From contig JACDQD010000103.1 of assembly GCA_019843655.1 (NCBI GenBank), positions 11,717,501 through 11,781,500 of the forward strand: a stretch of DNA of 64,000 nucleotides, written 5' to 3'. Under the pieces are notes generated by a model. It did no database searches. It saw only the letters and a program-made list of their open reading frames with translations, and was not told the origin of the DNA. Of the stretch, positions 38,887 through 52,600 are shown piece after piece. The DNA comes from Lethocerus indicus (Eukaryota; Arthropoda; Insecta; Hemiptera; Belostomatidae). Numbering within the stretch: the stretch's first letter is position 1; each line of letters starts with the position of its first letter. The translations under genes were made by a program, and so were the position numbers.

Positions 38887-41829
38887 CGCGTTAAATGCTT
38901 TGTCGTTTCAATTTTTTTTTAAATTCTGCATTGTCCAGTGAGCGTTTCGGAATTTCGGACGGAACCTGTTTGGTGACAATGCCGTGCTCGGTGGTATGTG
39001 CGTGTGCTGTGGCATGACCCAGGTATGTCCCCACGGCCTACGGGCCATTGTAGCCCCGCCTATTGCCACCTATTATTTGCTCCCTTGTTCTCCCAATCCT
39101 AAGGTAAATATGTACGGAATTCCCACTTCAGTTGGCAGTTCGGCGAATCGGTCCAAACACCGGAGTCTGGGCCCATGGCCGGAACCTGAACAGTGCCCAA
39201 AACAATCGCACGTTCACTACAGTAACAAGTATTGTAATTTTAGCCCTCCCTTTTATTTTTATTATCAATTTTCACTCAGTCTAGCGGTCATGATACCCAA
39301 GTGTAATATATGCAACGATGGAAGTGACAAGTTACCAAAAAAGTTTCCTTTAATTTGAATCTTGTATAAAAATTAGTTTCTCATAGGCGCGCAAGTTTAT
39401 TTAATGAAGTTCCTATTTTTTTCATGCATATGTTTTTCTCATTCATACATATTTCATTCCGCGCTTTATTTTTTCGATGCAAATATTTGCTTACACACGA
39501 AAATGAAGTCAGCGATAAAACTTTTATGAGCTCGTATATTGGGGCCGGCGCCAGCGCAGCCCCCCTTTCCCCCCACGCCTATGCCGTAATGAAGTTGTTG
39601 CGTGAAATGCGAAATTGAAACGAGCCAAAGGCCGGGCCGTAATTAAACAAAAACTGAAAAATCGTTACTATTTGTTCGTTGGATGAGAGTTCCGTTGTTT
39701 GGAAATTTATTTCCCATCGACTTTCGTGGTGATTACCGTTGCAGAATTACTCCTGCTTTCTATGCTTAAATTAAATATTTACAATATACCTAGATTTTAT
39801 TTTAAAACTGGCTATAAAGTAGTTTATAGCACATTGATGTGGCTGAATGTTCACTACGAATGCTGTATGAATAATGGGCATATTTATTTCATTTCTGTCA
39901 GTAAATAATTGATAAAATAATTAGTAAAATATCATTGAACGCTATGGGTTTCTATAATAATTCCTGATAATACCAACTGTCACATTATTCTAAAGAAAAT
40001 GTTGCCACAAAATAAAGGCTCTTGATACTAAACCGGGCATACTGACGCTTTGTGAGGTTTAGCATCATAGCGCCGTATCCACCCGGAAGAATAATAATTA
40101 AGAAAATTCCATAAATATACATAAAAATATTTATACTCTTATAATCTTACATACCGCCTCCTAAAATTAGACAGGTTTTATTTTGTGTCCTGCATAATAA
40201 GAGATATTTTATTGACAACGATAAGACGGGATGAAATAATTGGGTGAAAATAATGGTGAACTACTTATCTATTATTTCGTTGTATACTACACGTTTATTA
40301 CGTGTACATGTTTGTACTTCTTGGTGCTTTGTCTCTTTTTCATATATTAACCGGAAAATTGGAACTGAAAACTATGATTTTCCGGACGATTTACGAGTTT
40401 CCAAACTAATATTTTCGTGTCCCCGGTATCGTTTTTCTTCGAACGATTTTCGGGAGAAACGGAACAGTTGAAACAACAGTAAACAGTGGGGCATTTGTCG
40501 GACGAAACAACTTCCAATATGACCCAACGAACCGTATTATTTTCAGGCGTCGAAGAGTGGGAGAGAGTCTAGTTTTGAAGAAGTGCCCCTTGAGTAGTAG
40601 TAGTCGTAGAATTGGTTTTAAAGGGGTGGCGGGGTTGGGGGTTCGGCTGGAATAGGAGGGTCATTCCGCACGATTAAAGAGAAGTCGGTGATAAACTGTG
40701 GAGCCGTCTAGGCGGCTAGAACACGCCCGCTAGGACCACTCTACTGGGGAAACCTGTTTAATACCCGAAGGAGCAGTATACCCACTTTTACTCGGTAGGA
40801 AAAGACAGTATCCTAAGTAAGAGGCTAAGCAATTGGCTCGTTTTTGACCAAACGTGTTGTGAGTATAAACCAAATATGGGAAAAGATGATCGACTATTCA
40901 ATATTAGCAGTTTCCATGGAAAGAAACATTGTTCATTAGTTACATATTTTCTTTGTAAGAACACAAAAAGTAATACACATGCATTACAATGGCCTCAGTT
41001 AGGTAGCCGTGTTTAATTGATTGATGAGTTCCTTAAAAAATTCCTATTTTAAATTAATACACTTTTATTTATAAACTAGCAAAAAATGGCCTACTAAAAC
41101 CCTGAGGGCGTAATTACAGGTTTAATATTGTGTTTAAAACTCCTTTCTTTAAACTTGAATTAAGAGAGTTGATTGGAAAAGTTTTCAAAAAACTAATTTC
41201 ACGATCCAATTGCACCTTTTGGACCTTTTTTGACTATAATGTCATTAAGAATTTTTATTAAATATAATTTTTAATCATTTGGGTTTAATGGGTCTCGGAA
41301 ATAACTTTTCGAAGGAGATTAGTTTAACCTAAATTTTGTAACCGTCTGCAAAATTTAAATTTAATCAACAAAAGAAACTTACGCTAGACTGTCAATGAGT
41401 TTTTATTTAGAGTTGGCAATGTGACCGAATAGCCACGTACTTGTTGAACATTCGATATTAATGGAAAAACTGTCAGCAGATTGTATTAACATGGTGAATG
41501 TAACGAATGGGGAAAACAACTGTTTTTTAGTGCAGAAGAGAGAAACCGCATTTCCTCGCTGTCATTTCGTTCGGAAATAGGAGCCGGTGCTGAATCGTTC
41601 GACTCCTGTTCGCCGAATCGGCCGACCCTTTCCAGAATAAGTTCCAACTTACTTTCCGCTGTATTTTTCTCCGGCCGCAGTTGGTTTTCGAAAAAAAAAC
41701 TTCAATCTCGCAAGTTCCCAGTTTCACAGTTTTACACGAGGCGGCCCCCTCGGAAAATATGTTTAACTTATAAGAGATTTTCTGAATTCATATTCGGTGC
41801 CGCTTCAGTCTCAGCCTGGCTTTCTCCGC

Positions 41830-41856
41830 CCTCTCTCTCTCTCTCTCTCTCTCTCT
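41830..41856. repeat. (CT)n microsatellite
   Basis: A pure CT run of about 27 bp in a GC-rich island. Confidence 0.95.
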
Positions 41857-41974
41857 GTATATTCTCTTGCGAACTGCAATCCTTCATTGCCTCCACTTTC
41901 GGCTCTTATCCTCGGCCACCGACTTCGAGAACGTAAAAGTAAAGCGGCGTCCGTAATAACTCAACTATTCCCGT

Positions 41975-42004
41975 ACCGCTGTTTATTTTTCAGTGTCAGT
42001 AAGT
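41975..42004 (+). promoter_or_regulatory. Near-ratchet: acceptor and donor 5 nt apart
   Basis: A pyrimidine-rich acceptor (TTTATTTTTCAG, ending at 41993) is followed after only TGTCA by a full donor, GTAAGT (41999-42004). A true ratchet has zero nucleotides here. This would be a 5-nt microexon or an imperfect ratchet, or chance. A possible branch point lies in GTAATAACTCAAC just upstream. Confidence 0.25.
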
Positions 42005-43399
42005 TTTCACATCACAACTGTTGTCGCACGAAAAGTATTGAGGGAATCATTTTAATTCAATGTGTTTTAAAGGTACTGTTTTCGGCCCGTACCAAAAATC
42101 TCCGTACCAAAAATTTCTAAAGTAGGACAACACGGTTCGTTGTTTTCTAAAATTCACGGATGTTAATAAATTACTACATTTGTGAAGTATTAAGCACCTG
42201 CTCCGCATTTAAGTTTATTTTCTTTTAGCCTATTTGCTCCGCTAACAGTTATCAGGGCTTGTGGGGAGGAGGTTGCGGAAATGTGTTGAATTAGTAAAAG
42301 GGGGGCTACCGAGAAAAGAGGATTTTCTACCTGTTCCGTTGTAGTTTAGTTAAGGGCTAGCGTGTGCACAGCAAATTCCCCGGACAGTGAGCGGGCAATC
42401 GCATCCGTCCGGTGGGATTTAAACGGGAAATGGAAGGCATAAAACTCGCAGGAGCGACGAAATGTCCTCTCGGCCTAAGTGGAGACAAACGTCTGGAGAT
42501 TTGGAACCTGTTAAGAATTAATAGGGGACCCCCCGCCCCGTGTTTAATTTCTCCGCCTCCCTTCGCAGAAACTAAAGTTGCTTAAAACGTTTCGCAGTAA
42601 CGTCCTGCTCTTAATTTTGTTTCCCAGCCTTCCTTATACGCCCCAATTATGGCTCTACAAAAATCCCGAACTCTTTTCATCGCACAGGGCTCCATAATTA
42701 ATTACAGCATGTTTATTAAATTAGTACTAGACAAAATTTTTGTTAAATACGGTGGAACAAAAGTGATATTATTATGGATGCCAAAGATGCTTTGGCACCA
42801 AAGAAAGCAACTCTTTTCTATTGGGGGTCGGGAGTCCATCGGAGACGACAGTAGGATAATGTTCGGGGAAATTTTCTGAACGTCCCAGGACGTCCAGAAC
42901 TTTTTGAAGTTGCAGGATCCGAATCAAATATCGGTGCGATCGATCAGTATAAAGACATTTTCGTTACTAATTTCGTTACTACTTCATTTGACTGAACTTG
43001 AAGCACTGTATTTCTATCCAGTAAATAATATTAACCTAGTCGTATGTTTCTTCCCAACTGGAGATAACGTCTTAGACCGGAAAGATACCTCCGGGCAATA
43101 TCCACGGTCTGAATTATCGGCGATGAAATCTTCAATCTGCGGTTTTCACTGATTTAGGCGATATTCCAAAGGGTCTCGAAAAGGTCCCGCGGGATGAAAG
43201 AGGGGAAATTCGGTTTAATAATGTAGATTAAATTTCGGATATAGCGCTGTGAAAAATCCGGCGCGGCGCCCACCCGGTAATCTGTACCTTTTACGCGGCG
43301 AAGGTATATAATAAAAGAGTCCCGGTTTCGGCGCTCTTTCTCCCCGAAGGGCGTAAAGGGAAAGGAGCGGGCGAAATGTTCCATTGGAATTCTTCTTTC

Positions 43400-43435
43400 A
43401 ACGGCCTTACCTGTGGAGAAGAAGAGCCGTGAAAT
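43400..43435 (-). promoter_or_regulatory. Possible minus-strand recursive splice junction
   Basis: On the minus strand CTCTTCTTCTCCACAG|GTAAGG has its junction between 43411 and 43410, with a good pyrimidine tract and no internal AG. Unlike the + strand ratchets, no strong donor follows within about 100 nt, and no other minus-strand junction of this quality was found. It may belong to an antisense transcript or be coincidence. Confidence 0.2.
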
Positions 43436-45162
43436 ATTGCCAAGCTTTTTGCATGACATGTACCAATATTAAAGGGCTTACCCGGGGGGGGGGGAGTACT
43501 GACTAAACCTATAAACGCGAACTACTTAGATTGCATGCCTCGTGTTATTTCAATCTATAGGAAGACATAGCGTCGTGGCGCGCACTCGTCTTTTAAATGT
43601 TGATGAATGTTAATTGTTGGACAGTTAAAACGAAGGTCGGGCAGACGGAACTGATATAGGCTTAGATAGAAGAACAAACAAAAATAAATTTAAATGAGCC
43701 AGTTTCACTATGGTGTAAAGATATATATTTTAAAATCAATATCTCCTTATTTATAATATAAATAATATAATACTACTATTTAATATTATTGTATATATTG
43801 GTCTCTTCTCATCAGTCTCCAGAAAGGAGATTAAACTTGACGACAGACACAAAGGAAAACAATTAAAGTTGCTCTTGAGCTACACGGCTTGGAAGAATAA
43901 GGGGGAAAATCCCCCGGACTGGGGAAGGGAAAAAGTACAGACATGAAATATGTTTTAAAGCGGTATTTATCGGGCGTAATACCCGCCGGATCTTAAATTA
44001 TATCCCACTTCTATTCAGGCCCGTTGTCATTTTCTTATTACTTTCCTTCCTCCCGTGTAATATTTCAAGAGCTGAGTTTCTTTTTTTTCCCACTCTTTGT
44101 GCCCCGCTTTCCTCCGGCTCCTCCTCCTTTTCCTACTGGAGCCTACAAAGTATTTTAATGTTCGTGGAAAAGCCCCCGCAACACCGCCACCCCCTCCACC
44201 ATCCCCTAAAACCAACTAATTTCTATTCCGACGGCGCCCCCGTATTAAATATTATTGCCCCACGGTAATGAATTCCTCCGGCATTTAACGCCCGGAATAT
44301 AACTAACAACCCCGATAGGGGGCCTTTATAAATTTTGTGATATTTAATTTTTTAATTTCTCGTTTTCGGTTGCGTGTTTGCAATGTTTATGTGGGTCAAA
44401 TGTCTTTGATTGGGTATTTATGCGGCCCGTTCTTCGGGAGTTCCTGCTGCAGCAGTACTTGCTAATTTACGATTTCAGCGCTTAAAGTTCTCGGAAGAAG
44501 AAACGGTAGGAAAGAAATACGAGTCCTGATTTAAATAGAGCACTTTTAGTTATGTACTTTTTTCGACTTTACATATTGATTTGTTGTAATTTCCAAGCAT
44601 TAGTTTATTGTTATCAATTAACTCCTAAAAAAAGGAAGCGTATTTTAAGTTGGTGTAATGCAGTTGTTGCAATGTTTTATAAAGCAGTATTTTATTTGTT
44701 TATAATCCTGTTTTTGCTGAAATTGGTATAAACCTGGCTGGTTGAATATAGGATTGTTTTATGCCCTTCAAATGTATAAATATAAAGCCGGCACTTGAGC
44801 AAGAAAACTGTCCGTGAAGGAACTACATAAAGGAAATCGGTGGTTAATGTGGATCGGAAATTTCAACCACATAAAGGAGTGTAGTGTAAATTCGGGATAC
44901 TCGTTACTTTTCACTTAGGTTATTTTGACGTTCAACTAATTTTCAATTTATATTTAGTTAATTCTATGCTGGTGGGGAAATGAGCATAGGCTAGAGATAA
45001 GGAGCAATTAGCTCAGTGCCTAAACGCATTATCCGGCGGTGGGGCTAAATTTTGCTTACATATTTAAATTGAGCGTGTGGGGCTCACTGACTCCAGTACA
45101 CTCGTTATATCTCACTTAGGCTGCAATCTGTGAGCTTATTTCACGAATGAAATGACTGTATA

Positions 45163-45165
<3 letters not shown>

Positions 45166-45219
<54 letters not shown>
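45166..45219. repeat. (TA)n microsatellite, 54 bp
   Basis: A pure AT dinucleotide run. It is self-complementary and could extrude as a cruciform. Confidence 0.97.
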
Positions 45220-45224
<5 letters not shown>

Positions 45225-48200
45225 GTATACGTACGAGAAACGTACACCGGGAATCTTCAAGTGCGTATTGTGGTTGGAGTTCGCCGGCATAATTATTTGC
45301 GCAGGGATGTAGCCCGAGGGGGCAGGGCGAAGAAACTCATTAACCGGGATCTGAAGGAAGTCCTCCTCCTCGTTGAGACTGCTCCACGCCGGCGTCCTCG
45401 CGGAGCGGCGGGGTGTCCCACTTATCCCTCCTGGGGATCGTTATCGCGGGGGGCATTGTCTCCGGCTGGCGCGGATAAAATAATATCCCCGCGAGGAGGG
45501 ATGATTTGGTATGAGCGACGTGCCGGTGGTGGGGCCCTGGAATTGATTGAGACCCCCGCCCTCTATGTGATGTGACTAGGATTGCCCCGGCCTCTCACCC
45601 CCTGAATACAAAACCTATGTGCCGGTTTTGTCTTGTCGCTCCAACGTCAATCGCGATATTCTACCGTCGCAATTTCAACCAAAGCTTCAAAACTGTGAAA
45701 TTCCAATAATTAATTAATAACCAACAAGTTCAAGAGTAAATAAATATATATAATTCAATACTCCTTCGTAGTACTAGTCTTGGGAAGACCGTCGATTTCG
45801 AGCTACCGGTAGTGTACAATTAAGACCTATCTTCTACGTTTTAATATTTATTCTTCCTTAAATAAATCTAATAAATTTCTCAAACAACTAATGATATTAT
45901 CTCTGGTAGCTCATCGCATATTATTTGGAAAGTAGTTCTATCTAGCTGATACCGTAGTGATGACAAAACAGGTCTTTACATTTGTCCATCCGGTTTTTTA
46001 GGTATTTTTTCAGGTAGATTGTATCAGTTGTTGGAGTGTCTGCGAAAGTGGAAGGTTTCGAGCCTCGCTTGTCGATGTCCGTACAAATTATACCGAGGTG
46101 CCCCGCCGCGTACCTATTACAGATAATTATTTTACGCGCCCTTTCGCATTTGCGGCGCTCGCAACGGACTTTCCCTGCCGTTATTTCCCCCCCCCCAACC
46201 AATCGTTGCAGTTTCCATCGTGGAGACGTGACGAATTAATGTGTAATCGATACCGGGTTTGCGGGGGGGGGGCGGTACTTGAAAATTGCACCGGGGAATG
46301 AAACCGTCCTGGCGACGTGACACGCGACAACCCGACCAACCGCAATGCAGGCACAAAGCATTCGTCCAAAACCATGCCGCTCTCTAACTCCTGGCTATCA
46401 GTGTAAATAATGTATAAATTCGATAATTTATTACATGAAAACAGTTTAAGCTAACATTAATAAAAGACAATTTCAGGTGAAGTGTACAAAAGTAGTTTGA
46501 TACTTTCTTCGTCCCAAAGTATTTCCGTACTTTAATTTCATAATTCCCTCCACTATCAATAGACCATACCGATTTAGCGCTCTTTTTCACTGCTACTGTC
46601 CTTTGTCGTCTGTAATATTGTGGGACGTTATAACCTTCGTTCAGGCGTATTGATTGTCTTCGGTCTTTTATTTTAGTCGCTGTACGAGAATTTTCGCAAT
46701 GTAACTTTGTTATAATTATTTAAATTTGTTATATAATGTTGTATTTGATACGAATTTCGTCGAAATGGCAAATGTTTTTAGTGAAAATTTGAATGGGTTA
46801 AGTTATAGTATTCTGTTACAAAGTCGGGGAGTGTCCCGCTATATCTTAGAAATAGTTTACGCGATAATATTGCCGCGCCGTAATAACCGGGCGACAGTAA
46901 ACCGGGCTTGTTTACCCAGCGGAGTTTAATGTCGGTCTAATCACTTAAGATTGCGTTTTTCCGAGCCCTAGACACTCCCGTCCGGGCGGATTTTATTACC
47001 GGGCTGTAAATTGAGCGTGCTCCGTTCTCGGCCGCCCAATTTATATATTCGGGCGTGTATTTGCTTTCTGGATTTTATTTTTTTTCGCCCCTGCCCGCTA
47101 CCCCGCCCTCGGCCCTTGTGCAATTAACCGGGCCGGGGTCCTCGGCCAATATTTATTGAGGTCCCTTCGAGCCCCGCGCCCGGGTCCTGTTTGCCCTGTC
47201 AACACCCACGGGCTTGGGACGGAGTCATTAAACAGAAAAAAATGAAGAACACATAAGGAAATCCCGACACTGAAACTAGTACTAACATTCCTGAAATTAC
47301 AATTGAGACTGTTTATTTTGCGCGGGTGGTAGCAAATTCTTTCTTATAGCGGTATAAAAGGTACTGCCATTCTCCTGTATCGCTTTTTCATAACATATTT
47401 CCCTCAGTTATTGCGGGCGGGGTATGTGCCATACAATATTCATTAAACCGTTTAATTTCGGTGGATATAGAAATAATGGACAACTGGCTGTTTCTGTATC
47501 CTCTAATATATTATTTTTCGGCAAAATCTATTGCTATAATTATACATATCTCATCTTTGCTAGTTTTCTTATGCCACGCGCAAAGATTATTTTTTGGACC
47601 ATTTCTGGACACTTGTTTTCACTTAACTTTAAATAGTCACTCATCAGGGGGTGGATTGTTGATTATTGTTCAGACGATAGTATTGGGAAAAAATATTGAA
47701 TCTCGTAAAATATATTTTTTGGGCCGGTGATGGTATCTGCATCCTCGTTATATCACGATATCTCTCTCTCAAATCTTCGGCCGTCTCCCTATCTCCATAC
47801 TGATAGATCCGTTATAGTATTAATCCGTACCGTATTTAAATATTCACACGGTTTTATATTAAATACGCCGTCTATTATTAATCTTTCTACCGCTTCCGAT
47901 ATCTGGGATCGGTTTCCGCGGGCGTCTAATTATCTTCGGATTTATTCTTCGATTCGTCGGAGAGTCGCGCTTCGCTTATCTAGCGGTAATTCGTGGATCT
48001 AGGCAACACGGCCGGGGTCGGGGTAACGAATCGGGCGACCTTTGAACTTCGAGTGTAGAAATTTCAGTTTGTGTGCCCGGGGCCCGGGCATTGTTTGGGC
48101 TCGGGTCGCTAGGCGCCCGCCCACGTCTTACCGACCGCCTCCAACTATAAATAATGCTTGAGCTTCGCAAAGCGTGCCCACTTCCAATGCACGTCTGTTT

Positions 48201-49572
48201 CGGCCGTTTATCTGGGATTTAAGTCCGAAGTCGTTTCATTATGTTGAATGAGGCAATTTCAGTAAGCTGGGAGACCGAGTGTATCGGCTTACTAGGTTTA
48301 AGGCGTGCTTGTAATCTGTGTTAGACCCTCCATCAGGGCCTCATTACCCGAGTCATGTTATGATATTGTACAAAAATGTAAGTAAAGCTTTTTTGTACAG
48401 ATATAATGACGGTTGGTCCTTGCAGTGTGTTTCTCAACCGCAGTAACGTTTTTATCTGCTATCGTGTGTAATTTATTTTGTAAATATGATCGCCTTAAAA
48501 TTAATTTTATTGAATTTTAGTTATCATATAGAAAAATGATTTTTTGGGCCGTTAGAAGCTTCTTCCGTAACTATAAATTTCTTCCGGAAATGAGCTGTTT
48601 GAACTTCATCAATAACTGAGAGTGGTGAGGTGACGGTGGTGGTGTTATCGTTATATTTCCATAAGGCCATTTTGAGGGGGGCTCCCATAAAGTGATTTAA
48701 TGTATTTTCAGTGTCGTGTACTGAGTGAGATCCGTCGTTTGGCGGATTAGAAGGGGTCGTTATTAGAGAATACTCTCATAGCGTATGCGTGGGGCTTAAA
48801 GTCAGAGGTCATCGTGGTTGGAGAGGGGAGGCAATTTTCAATTACTCTAGCTGCTTAGTCCCCTTGTCATGGTGAAACTAACCCTACCGTCTGTTAGTAC
48901 ACCCCCTAAAACCGCCACTGTATGTAAAGCAAAAATAAATTATAATTTTTTTTTTGTAATTCATGGTATAGGCTTACAATTACAAGTGTAAGCTTAATGT
49001 TAGAGGCCATGCTTCGGATATATCCTTCCCATTTCACATTTTGTTTTATCATAATTTTTGTTTTCATTCATGTCTAATTAGGAATTGGGGAAAAATAAAA
49101 TGAAACACCTCTATTGAAAAAATATTTTTATGAACCCTAATAATAAGACCGTATAAGAGAGAGTTGAGTTTGATTTTACGAACTCCAAAATTTTCTCAGT
49201 ATTAATATCCAATATTACCATTGTCTGCGGAATGGAGAGGACGGGACGCTCAATTCAATCTAATTCAATTTTAATTAAAACTTAATTGAACGAAATGAAT
49301 ATTCGTCCCTATAATTTCAAATAAGCTGCGAAACTCCCTTCTAGTCTCCCTCCTCCCCCTTCAACCGTGCTTTTGTCTAATCCTTTTTAAATAATTACAG
49401 ATTAATTATTGATAATAGTTGTTATAAGCTTCTGGATCCATTTTAAGCGGCGGAGGGGTCTGTTATGCTCGAGTAATTAAAGGCAAGTCGTTATCCCAAC
49501 AAACTAATACCTCGCTGTATAAACTGGAGCTAATATTGCATGGTAGTCATAATTGCCGTCTCTATTACTTCT

Positions 49573-49574
<2 letters not shown>
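45220..49574. other. Non-coding stretch between two (TA)n arrays
   Basis: No gene is supported. GC-rich islands lie near 45260-45600, 46030-46370, 46850-47220 and 47720-48220. AT-rich DNA with TTAATT-type repeats lies at 49250-49310. A 3'-splice-like TATTTTTTCAG|GTAGAT at about 46014 has a weak donor and was not called. Confidence 0.55.

Positions 49575-49629
<55 letters not shown>
49575..49629. repeat. (AT)n microsatellite, 55 bp
   Basis: A pure AT run. It reads as a Tyr-Ile repeat in one frame, which is a repeat artefact. Confidence 0.97.
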
Positions 49630-49631
<2 letters not shown>

Positions 49632-52600
49632 GGCTGTGATGGGAGTTATAAACGTTTAATAATAAGCATTACAGATATTATATCATTAAACAATTTCTCC
49701 TTGAAGAGGTGTCGAAGATTAGTTCAGCAGCTTGGAGAGTTTTAAGTAAATTTACATCGTATTTGTGCGAATTGGGGTTTTTTTAAGGCAACTTGGTAAG
49801 CATTCCTAACCCAACACCCATATTTGATATATTCCGCTGAAAAATTTCAATTGGACCCTTCAGCTGGTACCTTAAATACCCCAAGGGAGGGAGAAACCGG
49901 CTCCATTACGGTCAAAGGAAAGGGATACCCACGGTCTAATGTAATCAACACAAATTTATTATCGATCGAGTCTAGTTGCAACTCACCCACTCTGGAGTGG
50001 CAACAAAAGAAGAGTTTTAATTCGGCCCATGTTTAGCATGTAAATTCGCTGCCCGTGCCACAATACCGGTCTCCCTTTCCTTTTTCCCTCTGCGGGCTCA
50101 ACCTCCGGCCCCCGCAATTTGAATGAATATTGAAATGAATAAATTTGGTTTGCCGCCTTGAGGGATGGGGGGTACGAAATAAATTACCCGCTTTGTTTCA
50201 ATTGTAAATTTGTAACTAATACCCATCGCCAACGGCTTCCAATCGCAAACCGTTGTTTGATCCGAACGAAGTTGCGGGGCTTTCATAAAGGACGCGCGGT
50301 AATCCGTGAATTATGTTTCCATTATTCACGAATCTGGGCCCAATGCGGGCCCCCGTTTAAATATAGCGTTCGTGCTCGGTATTAACGTGACCATAACGTG
50401 GGGCCATCTGCGTACCTTTTCCAGATCACAATGCTAATTTGAATTAGATAATTCTTGTAAATAATATTTTTCAAATAATTATTTCCTTTTGCCTGGTTTT
50501 TCAATTAGGCGTGGTAAATTTAGTCTGGTGCTGGGATTTAGTCTGGCCAACCTAAATGCTAGCACGATATTTATCTTGGAAACGACAACCGATCGCTACA
50601 GCTGAAAATTCAAAACTGGGCTAAGTAAACCGACAGACGTGTCTTAATCATAGCCTGGTGTTTTTCAACGTCGTCCTTGTGTAAATTTCCCCACGGTATA
50701 TACTCCTCCTGAACACCTTCCTGAAATGCTCCCATTCTGATATTGTCTGCTGCGATTTCTGACTTAAATTTTTTTGAAACTATGTTTGTATAACCACTCC
50801 ATTCAGGTCAAGGCATCAACAAATTTAAATTGCTGGTCATGCTTGACAGGTAATTTCATCCGCAGGTAAAGTATCTTGTTTTCCTTTATGCGGGGAAACG
50901 AAAATTTCTGAGGGTAAGAGTCTCTTATATTTGAAAATGAAACTATAGTTGTTTTATATGCCGGTATGATCTCCAGAATAGAATTTTATGCCGTCTAATC
51001 GCATACCCATTTATCTTTCCATTGATTATTGCTGTACTCTCCATCCTTTAGAGCCTTAAATTCGCTACTTTCGTTTGAGAAAGCAACAAAGGTTAGTATC
51101 CAGTTTAAAATAGGGCACTTCTCTATTGTAAGCAATCACCCGGCACACTACCTGACTTTGGAAAGAAAGCTATCGTTGAAACCCAGTGATCCGTAACTGC
51201 TCGAGGCTCGAACTGTCTTTATGGCCGGTCTCCGTTTTGTAGGGAAAGCCTTGTACATTTTTGTAACTTTTGCACTCTCGTATTTTTAGAAATCGAGTGC
51301 GCAGTGAACTGTGTTTCAGTTGTTAACAACACCTCTGCAGACCTCCCTCCCCCGCCCACCCTTTGAGTGGAAAGTTGGTCTTACCGCTAAGCGGCTTTCT
51401 GTCAAAACTTTGTAGAGCCTTTCTTACACTTGTAAGTGCCTGTCCTTAGCCCTTATTTTTTTGTTATGAAAGCTACAATGAGTTACTACTTCGAATTTTC
51501 GCGCCGAAAAGTGACAAGCAGAGATCGGTGGATTAATTTTAAGCAGTCTCCCGAGAAATGATTAACGACTGCCGAGATCGAGTCATTTATTATTTTTCGG
51601 ACGAAGGATTATTTATGTCAGATTGTCGAACGGTTTAACCTTGTAATTATTTTTTTAATTCTTTTTTCAAGTTAGTGGACAGTTGTTTCTAGCAGATATA
51701 ATCCCAAATTAATAGTAGTAAGGGGGCCTTGAATGCTCCCACCTGAGCTTAAAACCGGATCAAATACCATGGCCAATAATTCGTACCAATAATTATTTTA
51801 ATTGGAGATAAGATAGGACGAATGATAAACTCTGAAACCGAAAGCGGTATGTATGAAATTGAGCTTACTTATATTTCATATTCTAACAAATCGAAATGTT
51901 TCATCGCTTTATGGACCGTACCCGTTTAACAAATCGCATTAGGTTTATGGCAGCCGAGAGTGGGGCGGACGCGCGGTCCCAGGGCCCACGTCTGGGACTT
52001 AAATCAGGAGGCCGGAGGAAGATGACAAGATAGGAGACACTTTCTCAGACCACAATAAATCTCCAGGAATCCATCCCCGTTTCCAGGAATGGAGCGCTAC
52101 AGCCGCGGGGTCCCCCTCCTTCCAATACCGGATCCCCCCCTTGTTAACAAGATCCACAGGAACAATTGTGTTTCCGAAATGTGATTAATTGTCCGCGGTA
52201 GCCGGCCCTAACCCCTATCGATTTTCAAGTTTGAGCTACTCAAACGCTCGCCCTGTGCTCGGCCTAAGTAATTTTCAACTGGATTATTTACGCGATAACA
52301 AGAAACATTTTTTACGATAATTAACACTTCAGCGCAGATAAATTTATGACTCAATATCATGTGTTATCTACTCAGTTCTGCCTGTTTCAGTTCAATCCCT
52401 TCGCGTGAAAATGTCGATCTACAGGCCCCTTTAGTTTTTTTTTATTTCACTCCCTGTTCTTGCTGGGAAAAAAATCGGTGAAAACTTTTCTCTGAAACTT
52501 CCTAATTTTAAAAATTAAGGTCTGAACTAATTTATTTCCTCTTCACCTTGGGCTCATTCCTGCCGTCCGTTCCTCCCAGTGAATCTTCGTTAGGGGTACA

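Larger units (their letters stand above)
38645..45165. other. Non-coding stretch after ratchet 2
   Basis: No gene is supported. GC-rich islands lie near 38940-39200, 41550-41770, 42380-42560, 43160-43500 and 43900-44330. AT-rich DNA dominates 40080-40240 and 41000-41400. Small hairpins include TGCCAAAG-ATG-CTTTGGCA at 42779-42797. A palindrome at 38869-38886 and splice-like junctions at 41994 and 43410 are listed separately. Confidence 0.55.

Noticed and set aside
39015..39030. Strong donor-like CAG|GTATGT shortly after ratchet 2
   Set aside because: No acceptor or promoter signal upstream makes an exon convincing; isolated donor matches are frequent.
45001..45050. tRNA-like GCAATTAGCTCAGTGCC (possible SINE head or tRNA)
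   Set aside because: The D-arm does not pair properly, and no B-box or cloverleaf follows.
45998..46020. TATTTTTTCAG|GTAGAT as a fourth + strand ratchet
   Set aside because: The acceptor half is good but the donor (GTAGAT) is poor, and no strong donor follows at the usual distance.
46470..46486. ACAATTTCAG|GTGAAG
   Set aside because: Short, purine-interrupted tract and non-consensus donor.
50820..50860. GACAG|GTAATT and CGCAG|GTAAAG
   Set aside because: Neither has a pyrimidine tract, so neither is a credible acceptor.
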